A DNA stretch of 9,176 nt from an uncultured Chlorobiales bacterium (GCA_903901395.1 CAIUQW010000257.1:1-9176), one strand, 5' to 3'. Positions 1 through 8,747 are shown, counted from the first letter of the stretch. Program-made: numbers and translations. The notes: generated from the letters alone by a model not told the origin.

Positions 1-1913
<1,913 letters not shown>

Positions 1914-1932
1914 TCAGGTCACCAGACCGTGA

Positions 1933-1949
1933 TACATCATGATGATGTA
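1933..1949. promoter_or_regulatory. 17-bp palindrome upstream of atpD (possible operator)
   Basis: TACATCAT-G-ATGATGTA is a perfect palindrome of two 8-base arms around one centre base. It lies about 65 bp upstream of the atpD start codon, in the expected promoter zone of the ATPase operon. I could not assign convincing -35 and -10 boxes around it, and I do not recognise the regulator. A dimeric repressor or activator site is inferred from symmetry and position only. Confidence 0.35.
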
Positions 1950-2262
1950 AAATTCAGCAGCGATGCAGTACAAAAGCGGATGCTGCTTCGGATTCAGCAT
2001 AACTCACCAACGCAACTTTTCAGCAAAGAAGTTTCATCCAGGTCAAAGTGAACGGAGCGGCTCCCGGCACAAGCACCATAAGGCAACCATAAATCATAGC
2101 TTGAATACTTTGAATTCGCCCGTCCTCCGCAGGTCGTTGCGCAGGTCAGAGGCGGAGCGAGGAGTATCATTGCCGACTGAAAGATCATCGTCCATCGAGC
2201 CTACAGGTATGACGGCTGGCCGGACAGTTATGAATCCAGCTATTAAAATTCTCAAAAAATTG

Positions 2263-2319
2263 CCCTGGACTTTAGTCCGGGGTATGCAGATAAGACAATA
2301 TTAATAAAGGCGTTAGCCT
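2263..2319. repeat. Paired small hairpins (extragenic repeat-like)
   Basis: The first hairpin, 2263-2282, has arms CCCTGGAC and GTCCGGGG (eight pairs including one G-T) and loop TTTA. The second, 2308-2319, is AGGC-GTTA-GCCT. Both have a four-base loop ending in TA, and they are separated by about 25 AT-rich bases. Two short stem-loops with similar loops side by side resemble REP-type extragenic elements mobilised by Y1 (RAYT) transposases. No transposase gene is in the window. On the minus strand the first stem is followed after three bases by TTTTTT, so a weak minus-strand terminator is an alternative reading. Confidence 0.4.
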
Positions 2320-2340
2320 GATTTCTTTCAACGACAGCGA

Positions 2341-2368
2341 TTGCGATTTATTATGGCCGGAGTAATAA
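2341..2368 (+). repeat. Dispersed repeat, copy 1 (TGGCCGGAGTAATAA)
   Basis: This 28-bp stretch matches 4368-4395 at 24 of 28 positions. The last 16 bases (2353-2368, ATGGCCGGAGTAATAA) are identical. A third, inverted copy lies at 4203-4222. Copy 1 has no inverted partner nearby, so it may be a solo end of the element described at 4203-4395. Confidence 0.55.
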
Positions 2369-2649
2369 CAGCGACCACGCTGCTTCAGCCTCAACAGACG
2401 GCGCGGCAACCGAGGTTATAACGCCGTCGCCTTTCAGACGCAAAACTGAAGCGCCATCCGGGCAACGTGGCCGAAGATGACCGAAGGATTGCGATACATG
2501 AAAATGGTCAAACGCTATTTTATTGCTTCTTTTTTTCACTACATTCGATTGTAGCCTTACCCCTAACCCCGTCGCAGCTACTATCATGAAAGCCCGAACT
2601 CCCGAGCCGCGAATCTGGCCGGTACAGCGAGCTGAAAAGCTTTCAGGCT

Positions 2650-3189
2650 GTGCGTTTGCTCTCTGAGGTCACCGTTCGATTCTGCAACCGCTACGTCGAA
2701 AAACGAAGTCCTGTTCACGACGAAATGATTCTGGCCGCCCGATCCGGTTTACTGTACATTGCGGACAGAAACCGGGCATCCGTCACCTCGAAAAAATCCG
2801 AACTTGAACTGACAAAGCTTGCGCGATCGAGCCTTGACGTACTTCGAATCGATTACGAGGATTTTTTACGTCAACACAATCTCCAGATATGGTCATACGA
2901 TGACCGACGACGTAAAATACTGAGAGAACGAAAATGCGCCACCGTTGAGGAAGTTGCCCACTGGATTCTACAAGAGCACAAACGACACTCAACCGAACAG
3001 CCTCCATCCGCGCCGTCCGTACAAACATCTCACGCTTCCCCGCCGGAAATCACCTCCAATGCCGCCCTCACGCTGACCGTTGCCGCTTGCAGCCATCTCG
3101 ACCGGCAAATCCGCGCTCTCGAAAAACGCAGCAAGAAAATATGTTTCACGGAAAAGCGTCGCCGCTTCTGTACAGATGAACTTTCGTAA
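2650..3189 (+). CDS. Four-helix-bundle suffix-domain protein, 5' end probably damaged
   Basis: The 179-residue product resembles the four helix bundle suffix-domain family, relatives of proteins encoded in 23S rRNA intervening sequences. Their biochemical role is unknown. Family-like segments are FCNRYVEKR (11-19), MILAARSG (26-33), TSKKSELELTKLARSSL (46-62), DYEDFLRQHNL (68-78) and HLDRQIRALEK (149-159). The GTG at 2650 opens the frame but has no convincing ribosome binding site. The same frame continues upstream to a stop at 2587 and encodes SGRYSELKSFQAV, which also fits the family N-terminus (GGY..L.S.Q.A). The true gene therefore likely began further upstream. The nearest ATG (2586) is one frame off, and removing a single A after it would join the two. 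The usual IAEG after AARSG is replaced by IADRN, and the basic C-terminus does not match. I consider it a decaying or non-ATG-initiated gene. Confidence 0.5.
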   Translation: MRLLSEVTVRFCNRYVEKRSPVHDEMILAARSGLLYIADRNRASVTSKKSELELTKLARSSLDVLRIDYEDFLRQHNLQIWSYDDRRRKILRERKCATVEEVAHWILQEHKRHSTEQPPSAPSVQTSHASPPEITSNAALTLTVAACSHLDRQIRALEKRSKKICFTEKRRRFCTDELS

Positions 3190-3424
3190 TAGTGATCACG
3201 ACAGAAATATGGCACGCACCTGTGCAAGACGTCTTAGAGGCAACAGGAACAACAGATGTAATTTTTCTATATCTGATTCTTGCTTGGCAGACAAAAATCC
3301 GTTGAATCAGAAAATTTCTATTTGCTTCACTGCCATCAAAGAATAATCCAATAAAATCCTGGTTCATCAAAGTCAAGTTCCTTTACTCATCGATTTCAGA
3401 ATACCTTCAACATTTCGCTCAGGA

Positions 3425-3616
3425 ATGGAACTGCCAACTTGTAATAACGGTCATAATCTGAATAAAACGCGACAAGATACATATTCAAAATCATCATGCC
3501 TCATTTGCTCTCCGGAATCGAGCGACAGATTCCTTGCCGGAGACATTATCTATCGTAACTCGTATCTGGCAAATGGTACAAATGTCCTGAACCTGATTCA
3601 TAATGATTGTGGATGA
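3425..3616 (+). CDS. Doubtful small ORF with a Cys/His zinc-knuckle-like pattern
   Basis: The 63-codon frame begins MELPTCNNGHNL and continues to KSSCLICS, giving C6, H10, C25 and C28 (C-x3-H-x14-C-x2-C). This loosely recalls the C..GH...Y....C..C start of small HNH or zinc-ribbon proteins. It lacks the rest of such a domain. The AGGA before the ATG directly abuts it, so it is too close to work as a ribosome binding site. The nested hairpin 3510-3542 lies inside the frame. It may be a fragment or chance. Confidence 0.15.
   Translation: MELPTCNNGHNLNKTRQDTYSKSSCLICSPESSDRFLAGDIIYRNSYLANGTNVLNLIHNDCG
3510..3542. other. Nested hairpin in the AT-rich stretch
   Basis: Arms CTCCGGAATC (3510-3519) and GATT (3528-3531) plus CCGGAG (3537-3542) form ten pairs, with a five-base bulge CCTTG on the 3' side and an eight-base loop. 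It is locally GC-rich within AT-rich DNA. Function is unknown; no T-run follows, so it is not an obvious terminator. Confidence 0.35.
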
Positions 3617-4258
3617 CATCAATTATCCGCCATTCAGTTTTGTAAAAAAATCAGGTTATTATGATCGTTCAAAAACTGCTCGAACAGAAAAAACTCTTCA
3701 GTTCGTTCAATCTTTTCCCCAAAAAAAATATCTTTTCACCGGCATTGCATTCAACGCCCTTTCATCTCAAAGGTTCTCGCCATACCCAACACGAAGCAAT
3801 GCATCAAAAACAACACATAAGTGCATTATTAAAATACAGATAACTATCATGCAACATCATAAATAATCCAATCAAAGCCGTTCCTGCAGCGATACTGAAA
3901 ATAGGCATTTACTCTGCCTGAAAGCGTGTTCTTCTATATCAGTAATCCGTGGTCACGTCGAGAAAAAATCAGGAAACGCTCGCTAATCTCAGCGTTGACC
4001 TCTTTGCAGAAAAATTGATCTGAGGCGAAATATTATCAAACAATTCGGATAATTACGGTACCAGCCCGTGTCATTCGCTGACCAGCCTGCACACGGCAGA
4101 GCTGAGCAGTGACATTGCAATTATCGCACCACAAACAATACACAATCAAAACAAGCATGAGCTGGACGGCTTCCCAGTATAACCATCATTTTACGGCAGA
4201 TATTATTACTCCGGCCACTAAAGGCATCTGTTGTTGGCTCGCCGACAATCCCTACGGA

Positions 4259-4347
4259 TGTCATCCTGAGCGTAGCAATGAATCCAGAACTCTTTATTTC
4301 GGAATAAGATGGATTCTTCATTCCGCTTCACTTTATTCAGAATGACA
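4259..4347. repeat. Extragenic palindrome of the TGTCATCCTGAGCG type
   Basis: The left arm begins TGTCATCCTGAGCG and runs to AATCCA (4259-4285). The right arm (4310-4347) ends CAGAATGACA and is an imperfect reverse complement with a few insertions. The centre contains a small TTATT-TCGG-AATAA hairpin. This belongs to a widespread intergenic repeat class whose spurious translation reads HPERSxES; here one frame gives CHPERSNESR. It is not a gene. It could fold in either strand's transcript. Confidence 0.7.
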
Positions 4348-4367
4348 GCGCTCTTTCCAAAATTTCT

Positions 4368-4395
4368 TTGTGATATTTAATGGCCGGAGTAATAA
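4368..4395 (+). repeat. Dispersed repeat, copy 2 (TGGCCGGAGTAATAA)
   Basis: Direct repeat of 2341-2368 (24 of 28 bases; the last 16 are identical), and the right terminal inverted repeat of the 4203-4395 element. An ATG inside it (4380) opens an 82-codon frame that I regard as spurious. Confidence 0.55.
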
Positions 4396-4489
4396 ACCGT
4401 TCTGCCTCGCGCCTTCCGCCAAGTGTGCCTGCGGCATTGAGCGCAATTTATTCGTTCTTTTCACGGAATTTCTCTACATTCAATGAAGA

Positions 4490-4536
4490 CATATCCGTTT
4501 CAGTATCGTTTACTGAACACTCACTTCACGGATATG
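4490..4536 (+). promoter_or_regulatory. Nested hairpin in the hydrolase leader
   Basis: The outer arms CATATCCGT (4490-4498) and ACGGATATG (4528-4536) are perfect nine-base complements. Stacked directly on the 5' side is a second perfect stem, TTCAGTA (4499-4505) with TACTGAA (4511-4517), loop TCGTT. The 3' side has a ten-base bulge, CACTCACTTC. Sixteen Watson-Crick pairs in 47 bases are unlikely by chance. It ends about 115 bases before the hydrolase start codon, so it could be an RNA leader structure. It could instead be a DNA site for a dimeric protein. Confidence 0.5.
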
Positions 4537-4567
4537 CCGGAACCTGTATTCTCTTCGATGCACGTCG

Positions 4568-4595
4568 CTCGCTCATCGCTGGCCGCGAGAGCGAG
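4568..4595 (+). promoter_or_regulatory. GC-rich hairpin in the hydrolase leader
   Basis: CTCGCTC (4568-4574) pairs with GAGCGAG (4589-4595), and inside it TCGC (4576-4579) pairs with GCGA (4585-4588). This gives eleven pairs with a single bulged A and a five-base loop TGGCC. It is followed by ATTCTTTC, a weak U-tract, so an attenuator is possible. It ends about 57 bases before the hydrolase ATG. Downstream, CCTG at 4629-4632 could pair with the CAGG (4641-4644) that begins the ribosome binding site. Confidence 0.45.
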
Positions 4596-4652
4596 ATTCT
4601 TTCCCGTACGGTGAAACACAATCACTAACCTGTCAGGAACCAGGAGACCACC

Positions 4653-6224
4653 ATGTCAAACCCCAGATCGCCCTACTACCCGATTATCTATGTGCGCGGC
4701 TACGCCATGTCGGACTCGGAAAAAAACAGGACGGCAACCGATCCGTTTTGCGGATTCAATGATGGCTCGACGGTCTACCGGGCCAGCATCGACAAGTCTA
4801 AACCGGCAAAAAAGTTCATTTTCGAGTCGCCGATACTCAGGCTGATTAACGATTACAACTATCATGAGGTGTACGACAATGGCCTGGACATCGTCGATGA
4901 CGGCTGGGCGGGCGGCTTCAAACAATCCTCAATCGTCATTTACCGCTACTATGACCAGACATCGAAATTGGTTGGTTCGGGCAAATGTCCGCCCATCGAA
5001 GAGTTCGCGAAGGGGTTGAACACCCTGATTTACAAAGTGCGCGATCTGGTGTGCAGCCATGAAGAAAACGGAGTGACAGAAAAAGAGTTCAAATGTTACC
5101 TCGTCGCGCACTCCATGGGCGGCCTGATCTGCCGCGCATTTCTCCAGAATTCACAGATCGGCGACCAGGAGGCGATACAGTGTGTGGATAAGATGTTCAC
5201 CTACGCGACGCCGCATAACGGCATCGAAATGGCCGGGCTGAATGTACCGCAATGGCTGCAAAAGGCCGATATGAGCAACTTCAACCGCGACACCATGGCC
5301 AGCTACCTCGATCTGGAATCGGAGTTCAGGAAAACCGGCCGGGTTGACTGGCTGCCCGAGGAGGCATTTCCGTCGAGTCGCATATTCTGCATGATCGGCA
5401 CCAATCGCGACGATTACGAGGTTGCGATGGGCGTATCGCGAACCTTTGCCGGTCACGGCAGCGACGGGCTGGTGAGAATCGAAAATGCTTCCGTATGGGG
5501 CATCGACGATCTGGGATATATCTCCAGTCCGTGCGCCACGGCATACGCTTACCGTTCGCACTCAGGATTTTTTGGCATTGTCAACAGCGAGGAGGCGTAT
5601 CAGAATCTGACCCGTTTTCTTTTCGGCGATGTGCGGGTGGACATCTGGGTCAACATCGAGCAGGTCTCTCTGCCAGCGTCGCTCGAAGGCAGAAAGAAGG
5701 ATGTCAACGCCCTCTATCTCTTCGAGGTTCTGGCCACGCCGAAAGGCAAGCAGTGGTACCTGACGCGCCGCGTGGCCGAGGAAGACTCCGTGGCCTGCGT
5801 CAGCTATAAGGCTCTGAGCACAGCCACTCCCGAGGAACCCCATAAGGTCTATCTCTCGACGATCTTCCTGTCCAACAAGGGCCGCATAAACGCTGAAGAC
5901 CCAACATTGACCTATGCACTGAAGCTCGGCATCCGCGTTTCCGAATATGAACTCGAACACAAATTCTGGCCGGACGAGCATTTCGAGGGCAGTTATCTGG
6001 TCAATGACACGCTCGTCGTCAAAATGACGCCGCCACAAGCTGATAAATCAGTATGGGATGTCAGCTATGCATCGTTAGGCGGCACGATGGGTAACGGGAG
6101 CAAACAGATGAGCTATGAACAGATTATCGATCACGAGATGCAACTCCCTGTCCCGTTTGGCCGCGAAGCTCGCCCAGGAATTCAGGGGCATTTGAGCTTC
6201 GTGATCTCCGCCTGGAATGCGTGA
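4653..6224 (+). CDS. PGAP1-like alpha/beta hydrolase (putative lipase/esterase)
   Basis: A predicted serine hydrolase of 523 residues, probably cytoplasmic because no signal peptide or membrane segment is visible. The N-terminal strand [10 protein letters not shown] (10-19) is followed by a YRYYD segment (97-101). The nucleophile elbow VAHSMGG carries Ser154. ATPHNG (185-190) matches the conserved strand after it in lipases of this fold. [10 protein letters not shown] (270-279) offers Asp271 as the acid, and YRSHSGF (300-306) offers His303. Residues from about 325 to 523 form a second, probably beta-rich domain that I cannot assign. Substrate is unknown; PGAP1-like and triacylglycerol-lipase-like enzymes share this layout. 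The start is well supported by AGGAG six bases before the ATG. It is preceded by a long, structured, gene-free leader. No neighbour on the same strand overlaps it, so it may be monocistronic or share a transcript with the small HiPIP-like gene 200 bp downstream. Confidence 0.85.
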   Translation: MSNPRSPYYPIIYVRGYAMSDSEKNRTATDPFCGFNDGSTVYRASIDKSKPAKKFIFESPILRLINDYNYHEVYDNGLDIVDDGWAGGFKQSSIVIYRYYDQTSKLVGSGKCPPIEEFAKGLNTLIYKVRDLVCSHEENGVTEKEFKCYLVAHSMGGLICRAFLQNSQIGDQEAIQCVDKMFTYATPHNGIEMAGLNVPQWLQKADMSNFNRDTMASYLDLESEFRKTGRVDWLPEEAFPSSRIFCMIGTNRDDYEVAMGVSRTFAGHGSDGLVRIENASVWGIDDLGYISSPCATAYAYRSHSGFFGIVNSEEAYQNLTRFLFGDVRVDIWVNIEQVSLPASLEGRKKDVNALYLFEVLATPKGKQWYLTRRVAEEDSVACVSYKALSTATPEEPHKVYLSTIFLSNKGRINAEDPTLTYALKLGIRVSEYELEHKFWPDEHFEGSYLVNDTLVVKMTPPQADKSVWDVSYASLGGTMGNGSKQMSYEQIIDHEMQLPVPFGREARPGIQGHLSFVISAWNA

Positions 6225-6423
6225 CGGAAAAGGCTCATATCAACGCTTGGGTGCGCAACGTTCGTGGCGCTCCGACTTTTTCCTTTTGGCCGGAGCGATG
6301 CCGTCACGACAACGCTTCAAAAAGGTTAATACCTATGTAATAATTCAGATGAAAACGTATATTCCAGCCGTCCGTCAGGTGACGGGCCAATATACTTTTG
6401 AACCGATAAATTGATTCACGATA

Positions 6424-6597
6424 ATGGAGATCATGTACAAACAGAAGGCAGAACCCGGCAAACAGTGCCAGGAGTGCCAGAGCTTTACCGTCAATCCCTC
6501 AAACCCGGCTGCGGGCACCTGCTTCGGCAAGGACGTGGTGGCTGAAGGTGGCTGTATGTTTTTCAAGGCCAAGGAAGCGAGCGCCGAAGCGAAATAA
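6424..6597 (+). CDS. Minimal HiPIP-like iron-sulfur protein
   Basis: A 57-residue product with four cysteines, C15, C18, C33 and C44 (C-x2-C-x14-C-x10-C). It is set in a frame that matches the cluster-binding half of high-potential iron-sulfur proteins: CQECQSF, then CFGKDVVAEGGC followed by aromatic MFF. HiPIPs carry a 4Fe-4S cluster and transfer single electrons. Differences from classical HiPIPs are the absence of a Tat/Sec leader and of most of the N-terminal half, a spacing of 10 rather than about 13 between the last two cysteines, Gly in place of the usual Trp before the last Cys, and Phe instead of Trp after it. The start could be this ATG, which has no clear ribosome binding site, or the ATG at 6433, preceded by GGAG at a short three-base spacing. 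A cytoplasmic electron carrier is inferred. A structural-zinc protein with the same four cysteines is the main alternative. Confidence 0.75.
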   Translation: MEIMYKQKAEPGKQCQECQSFTVNPSNPAAGTCFGKDVVAEGGCMFFKAKEASAEAK

Positions 6598-6710
6598 ATT
6601 TCGCCATAGAGTCGGACTGATTACGCCATCCGTATCCTGATTCAAGCACCGCGAAATCTCCAGGTCTCTCAAGGCTTGCCGTTGTATGAACAGGAAATAA
6701 TTGGATAGAC

Positions 6711-6753
6711 AGGGTCTCCGGGAGGATATGAACAACTTCCGGAGACCCTTTTT
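6711..6753 (+). terminator. Rho-independent terminator
   Basis: AGGGTCTCCGG (6711-6721) and CCGGAGACCCT (6739-6749) form a perfect 11-bp stem around a 17-base loop. The stem runs straight into TTTTT (6749-6753). The T-run lies only on the plus-strand side, so it ends plus-strand transcripts, presumably the HiPIP-like gene and possibly the hydrolase upstream. Confidence 0.85.
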
Positions 6754-7144
6754 ATATTGATCAGCTTACACTGAGTAACACCCCTTGTCTTTTTTCATCT
6801 CAAAAGCCTCGATTGATTCAGAACAGCAACGTTTGTGGTGATACAATTGCATCGCAATATAGAGGCGGTATTGATACGTCAAGGAGTTACGAAAGACTTT
6901 TACAACAAAAAGAGCCTCACATGGAGCTATATCCAAAAACGAGCTATCACGAAAATCTTCTTTTCAAGTTGTCCAACAACTTTTCGTCACCTTGTTCAAA
7001 GAACAGAATGTTCATAATAAGCTTCACTGATATTTTCTCCTTGATATTCAAACCAGTGCGTCGCTTCAGGGAAGAGCCCTCCTGAAAAAGGATAGCGAGC
7101 ATACGGATTGTGAAATACTTCAAGTTTAGAGGTGTTCTTTTTAC
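6754..7144. other. AT-rich spacer, no convincing gene
   Basis: Two overlapping plus-strand frames of 90 and 60 codons exist, but neither has a ribosome binding site or recognisable content. A 7-bp hairpin AAGTTGT-CCA-ACAACTT (6966-6982) followed by TT could be a weak plus-strand terminator. It can be extended by ACGAA (6949-6953) pairing with TTCGT (6983-6987) across a bulge. No clear terminator for the minus-strand gene ending at 7145 was found. Confidence 0.5.
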
Positions 7145-7969
7145 TTACCAACTCACCTCCAAGCCGAACGCACTTGTTGTGCCGAGGTCGATGTTTCGGC
7201 TTACGGCGGCGGTGGCTTTCAGTGTTTCGCTTCCGAAGCTCGCGCCTGCCGAGATGAGCGAGGGGTTGGTGGCTACGCCGACCATGAGGTGCAGTGAGCG
7301 ATATGCCGTGAACTCTCCGGCGGCGAGGAGGCAGGCTGAGCGGCCGGGCACGGTCTGCGCGTTGACGGTCAGCAGACTGCCGGTTTCGAGGCGATACGAG
7401 AGGCCGGTGAGGGTCGTTCGCGGCAACTTGCTTTTGACCGCACCAATCGTAGGTGCATTGAGGTTCGTCGAGCTGATGCCGAAGATGAGCGCGGAGGTGA
7501 GATCGGCCTGCAATCCCGCATTGACGCCTGTGGCGGAGTTCTCGCCAAATCCGTCGATCTTCTGCGTCATCCGCGAGATCGCGAGACCAGCGCGAATCTT
7601 GGGAAGCAGCTCGCGGGCGTATCCGGTCACGACGGTCTCTTCGTGGTATTCGCTGGCGTTGTAGTGGTTGACGCCGATTGAGATCGCGCCGCGTTTGTCG
7701 AACGGCAGCTGGCCGAGCGAGATCGCGCCGGAGAGATTGCGAAGCTGAGAGTCGCCGTACGGCACGGCGTAGGAGATTCCGGCGGCGGATCGTCCATTCG
7801 CGCTCGATGCGGGATTGTAAAAAACGCCCCAGGCATTGCCGGAGAGGGCGGTCATCGCTCCCGACATGGCGATACCTTTCGGATCGACCGGCAAATAGTC
7901 AAAGGCGGCCTGAAGTGAATTGGGGCAGAGCAGGCAGCAGAGGCCTGCAAGGGTGATGGTTTTGCGCAT
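7145..7969 (-). CDS. Outer membrane beta-barrel protein, PorV/UPF0164-like
   Basis: The 274-residue product starts with a signal peptide (MRKTITLAGLCCLLCPNSLQA, cleavage likely after the final Ala at residue 21). The mature N-terminus contains GIAMSGAMTALSGNAWGVFYNPAS, close to the G..MGGA..AL...A...YNPA signature of UPF0164/PorV/FadL-like barrels. The rest alternates polar and hydrophobic residues in short strands and ends in an aromatic residue (GLEVSW), as recognised by the barrel assembly machinery. It should sit in the outer membrane; transport or secretion-related roles are known for relatives, but none can be assigned here. An ATG at 8002 would add eleven hydrophobic residues before the MRK. 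I prefer 7969 because it gives a normal signal peptide. Neither start has a clear ribosome binding site. The gene is transcribed divergently from lemA. Confidence 0.8.
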   Translation of the reverse strand: MRKTITLAGLCCLLCPNSLQAAFDYLPVDPKGIAMSGAMTALSGNAWGVFYNPASSANGRSAAGISYAVPYGDSQLRNLSGAISLGQLPFDKRGAISIGVNHYNASEYHEETVVTGYARELLPKIRAGLAISRMTQKIDGFGENSATGVNAGLQADLTSALIFGISSTNLNAPTIGAVKSKLPRTTLTGLSYRLETGSLLTVNAQTVPGRSACLLAAGEFTAYRSLHLMVGVATNPSLISAGASFGSETLKATAAVSRNIDLGTTSAFGLEVSW

Positions 7970-8148
7970 GATGTCAAGGGGTATGAGGGGTAAAAGGAAC
8001 ATTGCAAGTTATCGCTATCGTTGTTGATCTACAACAATGGGAATCGAAAAATACACCATGCGGCGTGGCCGGGCTTGCTTGCATCGGGCACGGGAATATT
8101 CTATTTTGACGGATGTTACCAGACTTTTCAAACTGAAGGAGCAATGTT

Positions 8149-8736
8149 ATGATCCGATATATTACAAGGGTATTCCCGTTTCTTCTGGCGCTCTTCATGC
8201 TGAGCGGTTGCGGCTACAATACCATGCAGCAGAACGAAGAAGCGGTCAACCGCGCGTGGGGCGATCTCGAATCGCAGCTTCAGCGTCGTTCCGATCTCGT
8301 GCCGAATCTCGTCGCCACGGTGAAGGGGGCGGCCAATTTCGAGAAGGAGACGCTTACAGCGGTCATCGAAGCCCGCGCGAAGGCGACCTCGATCAATATC
8401 ACGCCAGACAAGCTGAGCGATCCGCAGGAGATGGCCAAGTTTCAGGCGGCGCAAGGGCAGCTCTCATCCTCGCTCTCCCGCCTTCTGGTGGCCGTCGAGC
8501 GCTACCCCGAGCTGAAGGCGACCGAGAACTTCCGCGACTTGCAGGTGCAGCTCGAAGGGACGGAGAACCGCATCAGCGTCGCCCGCCAGCGCTATAATGA
8601 GGCGGTGCAGGTGTTCAACTCCTCGATTCGCGTATTCCCGAACTCCATAACCAACAGCGTGGCGCTCAAGCTGAAGCCGAAGGAGTACTTCAAGGCTGAC
8701 GCCGCCGCCAAGGCCGTGCCGCAGGTGAAATTCTGA
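8149..8736 (+). CDS. lemA: LemA family lipoprotein
   Basis: A 195-residue LemA family protein. The N-terminus is a hydrophobic segment ending in the lipobox LSGC, with Cys21 as the lipidated residue, so it should be membrane-anchored and face the periplasm. The family core is visible: [32 protein letters not shown] (about 29-60), [30 protein letters not shown] (about 83-112), [28 protein letters not shown] (about 126-153) and a late RVFPN. These helices form a long bundle. The biochemical role of LemA is not settled. The start is supported by AAGGAG seven bases upstream. It is followed eleven bases after its stop by a TPM-domain gene. The lemA-TPM pairing is recurrent in bacteria and suggests a shared membrane-associated function. 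Confidence 0.92.
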   Translation: MIRYITRVFPFLLALFMLSGCGYNTMQQNEEAVNRAWGDLESQLQRRSDLVPNLVATVKGAANFEKETLTAVIEARAKATSINITPDKLSDPQEMAKFQAAQGQLSSSLSRLLVAVERYPELKATENFRDLQVQLEGTENRISVARQRYNEAVQVFNSSIRVFPNSITNSVALKLKPKEYFKADAAAKAVPQVKF

Positions 8737-8747
8737 GCGATCCGGCG

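Larger units (their letters stand above)
1950..2585. other. Gene-free spacer upstream of the ATPase operon
   Basis: No open reading frame here has a protein-like composition together with a ribosome binding site. The stretch contains a CTCCGC/GCGGAG inverted repeat (2125-2130 and 2152-2157) enclosing most of a doubled GCAGGTC, the two-hairpin element at 2263-2319, one copy of the TGGCCGGAGTAATAA repeat (2341-2368), and a GACGGCG/CGCCGTC hairpin with an 18-base loop (2397-2403 and 2422-2428). It reads as an accumulation of extragenic repeats rather than as genes. Confidence 0.6.
3190..4202. other. AT-rich stretch with no convincing gene
   Basis: About 1 kb that is visibly more AT-rich than the flanking genes. 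Its longest frames (up to 87 codons) are rich in Lys, Asn, Ser and Thr, lack ribosome binding sites and match nothing I recognise. Structures seen are an 8-bp inverted repeat TCTGATTC/GAATCAGA (3272-3279, 3304-3311), a nested hairpin at 3510-3542, and a 9-bp inverted repeat AACCTGATT/AATCAGGTT with a long loop (3590-3598, 3649-3657). It may be decayed coding DNA or acquired DNA. Confidence 0.5.
4203..4395. mobile_element. MITE-like element with 20-bp terminal inverted repeats
   Basis: The ends are inverted copies of one sequence: 4203-4222 reads TTATTACTCCGGCCACTAAA, and 4376-4395 is its reverse complement at 19 of 20 positions. The 193-bp unit has no coding frame of its own and carries the palindrome 4259-4347 inside it. 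A further copy of the end sequence lies at 2353-2368. Short length, terminal inverted repeats and lack of genes fit a miniature inverted-repeat element. I could not see a clear target-site duplication, so the mobile nature is inferred. Confidence 0.45.

Noticed and set aside
3272..3335. Possible pseudoknot: TCTGATTC/GAATCAGA with TGGCAG/CTGCCA interleaved
   Set aside because: Stems of 8 and 6 pairs with long loops can arise by chance in a spacer of this length.
4109..4345. 78-codon frame containing CHPERSNESR
   Set aside because: This peptide is the classic spurious translation of the TGTCATCCTGAGCG palindrome.
4380..4628. 82-codon plus-strand frame just before the hydrolase
   Set aside because: Its ATG lies inside the dispersed repeat, it has no ribosome binding site, its composition is not protein-like, and it overlaps both leader hairpins.
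6221..6307. GTGACGG/CCGTCAC (6221-6227, 6301-6307) enclosing CGCTCCG/CGGAGCG (6268-6274, 6291-6297) after the hydrolase stop
   Set aside because: Two 7-bp stems separated by long loops, with no T-run following; too weak to call a terminator, although a degraded one is possible.
6835..7017. 60-codon frame (basic, Lys/Arg-rich) after the terminator
   Set aside because: Starts at tandem GTG codons without a ribosome binding site and matches no family I recognise; probably chance.
8075..8102. TTGCTT and TATTCT as a promoter for lemA
   Set aside because: Both boxes match the consensus poorly and the spacing is 16; not enough to call.
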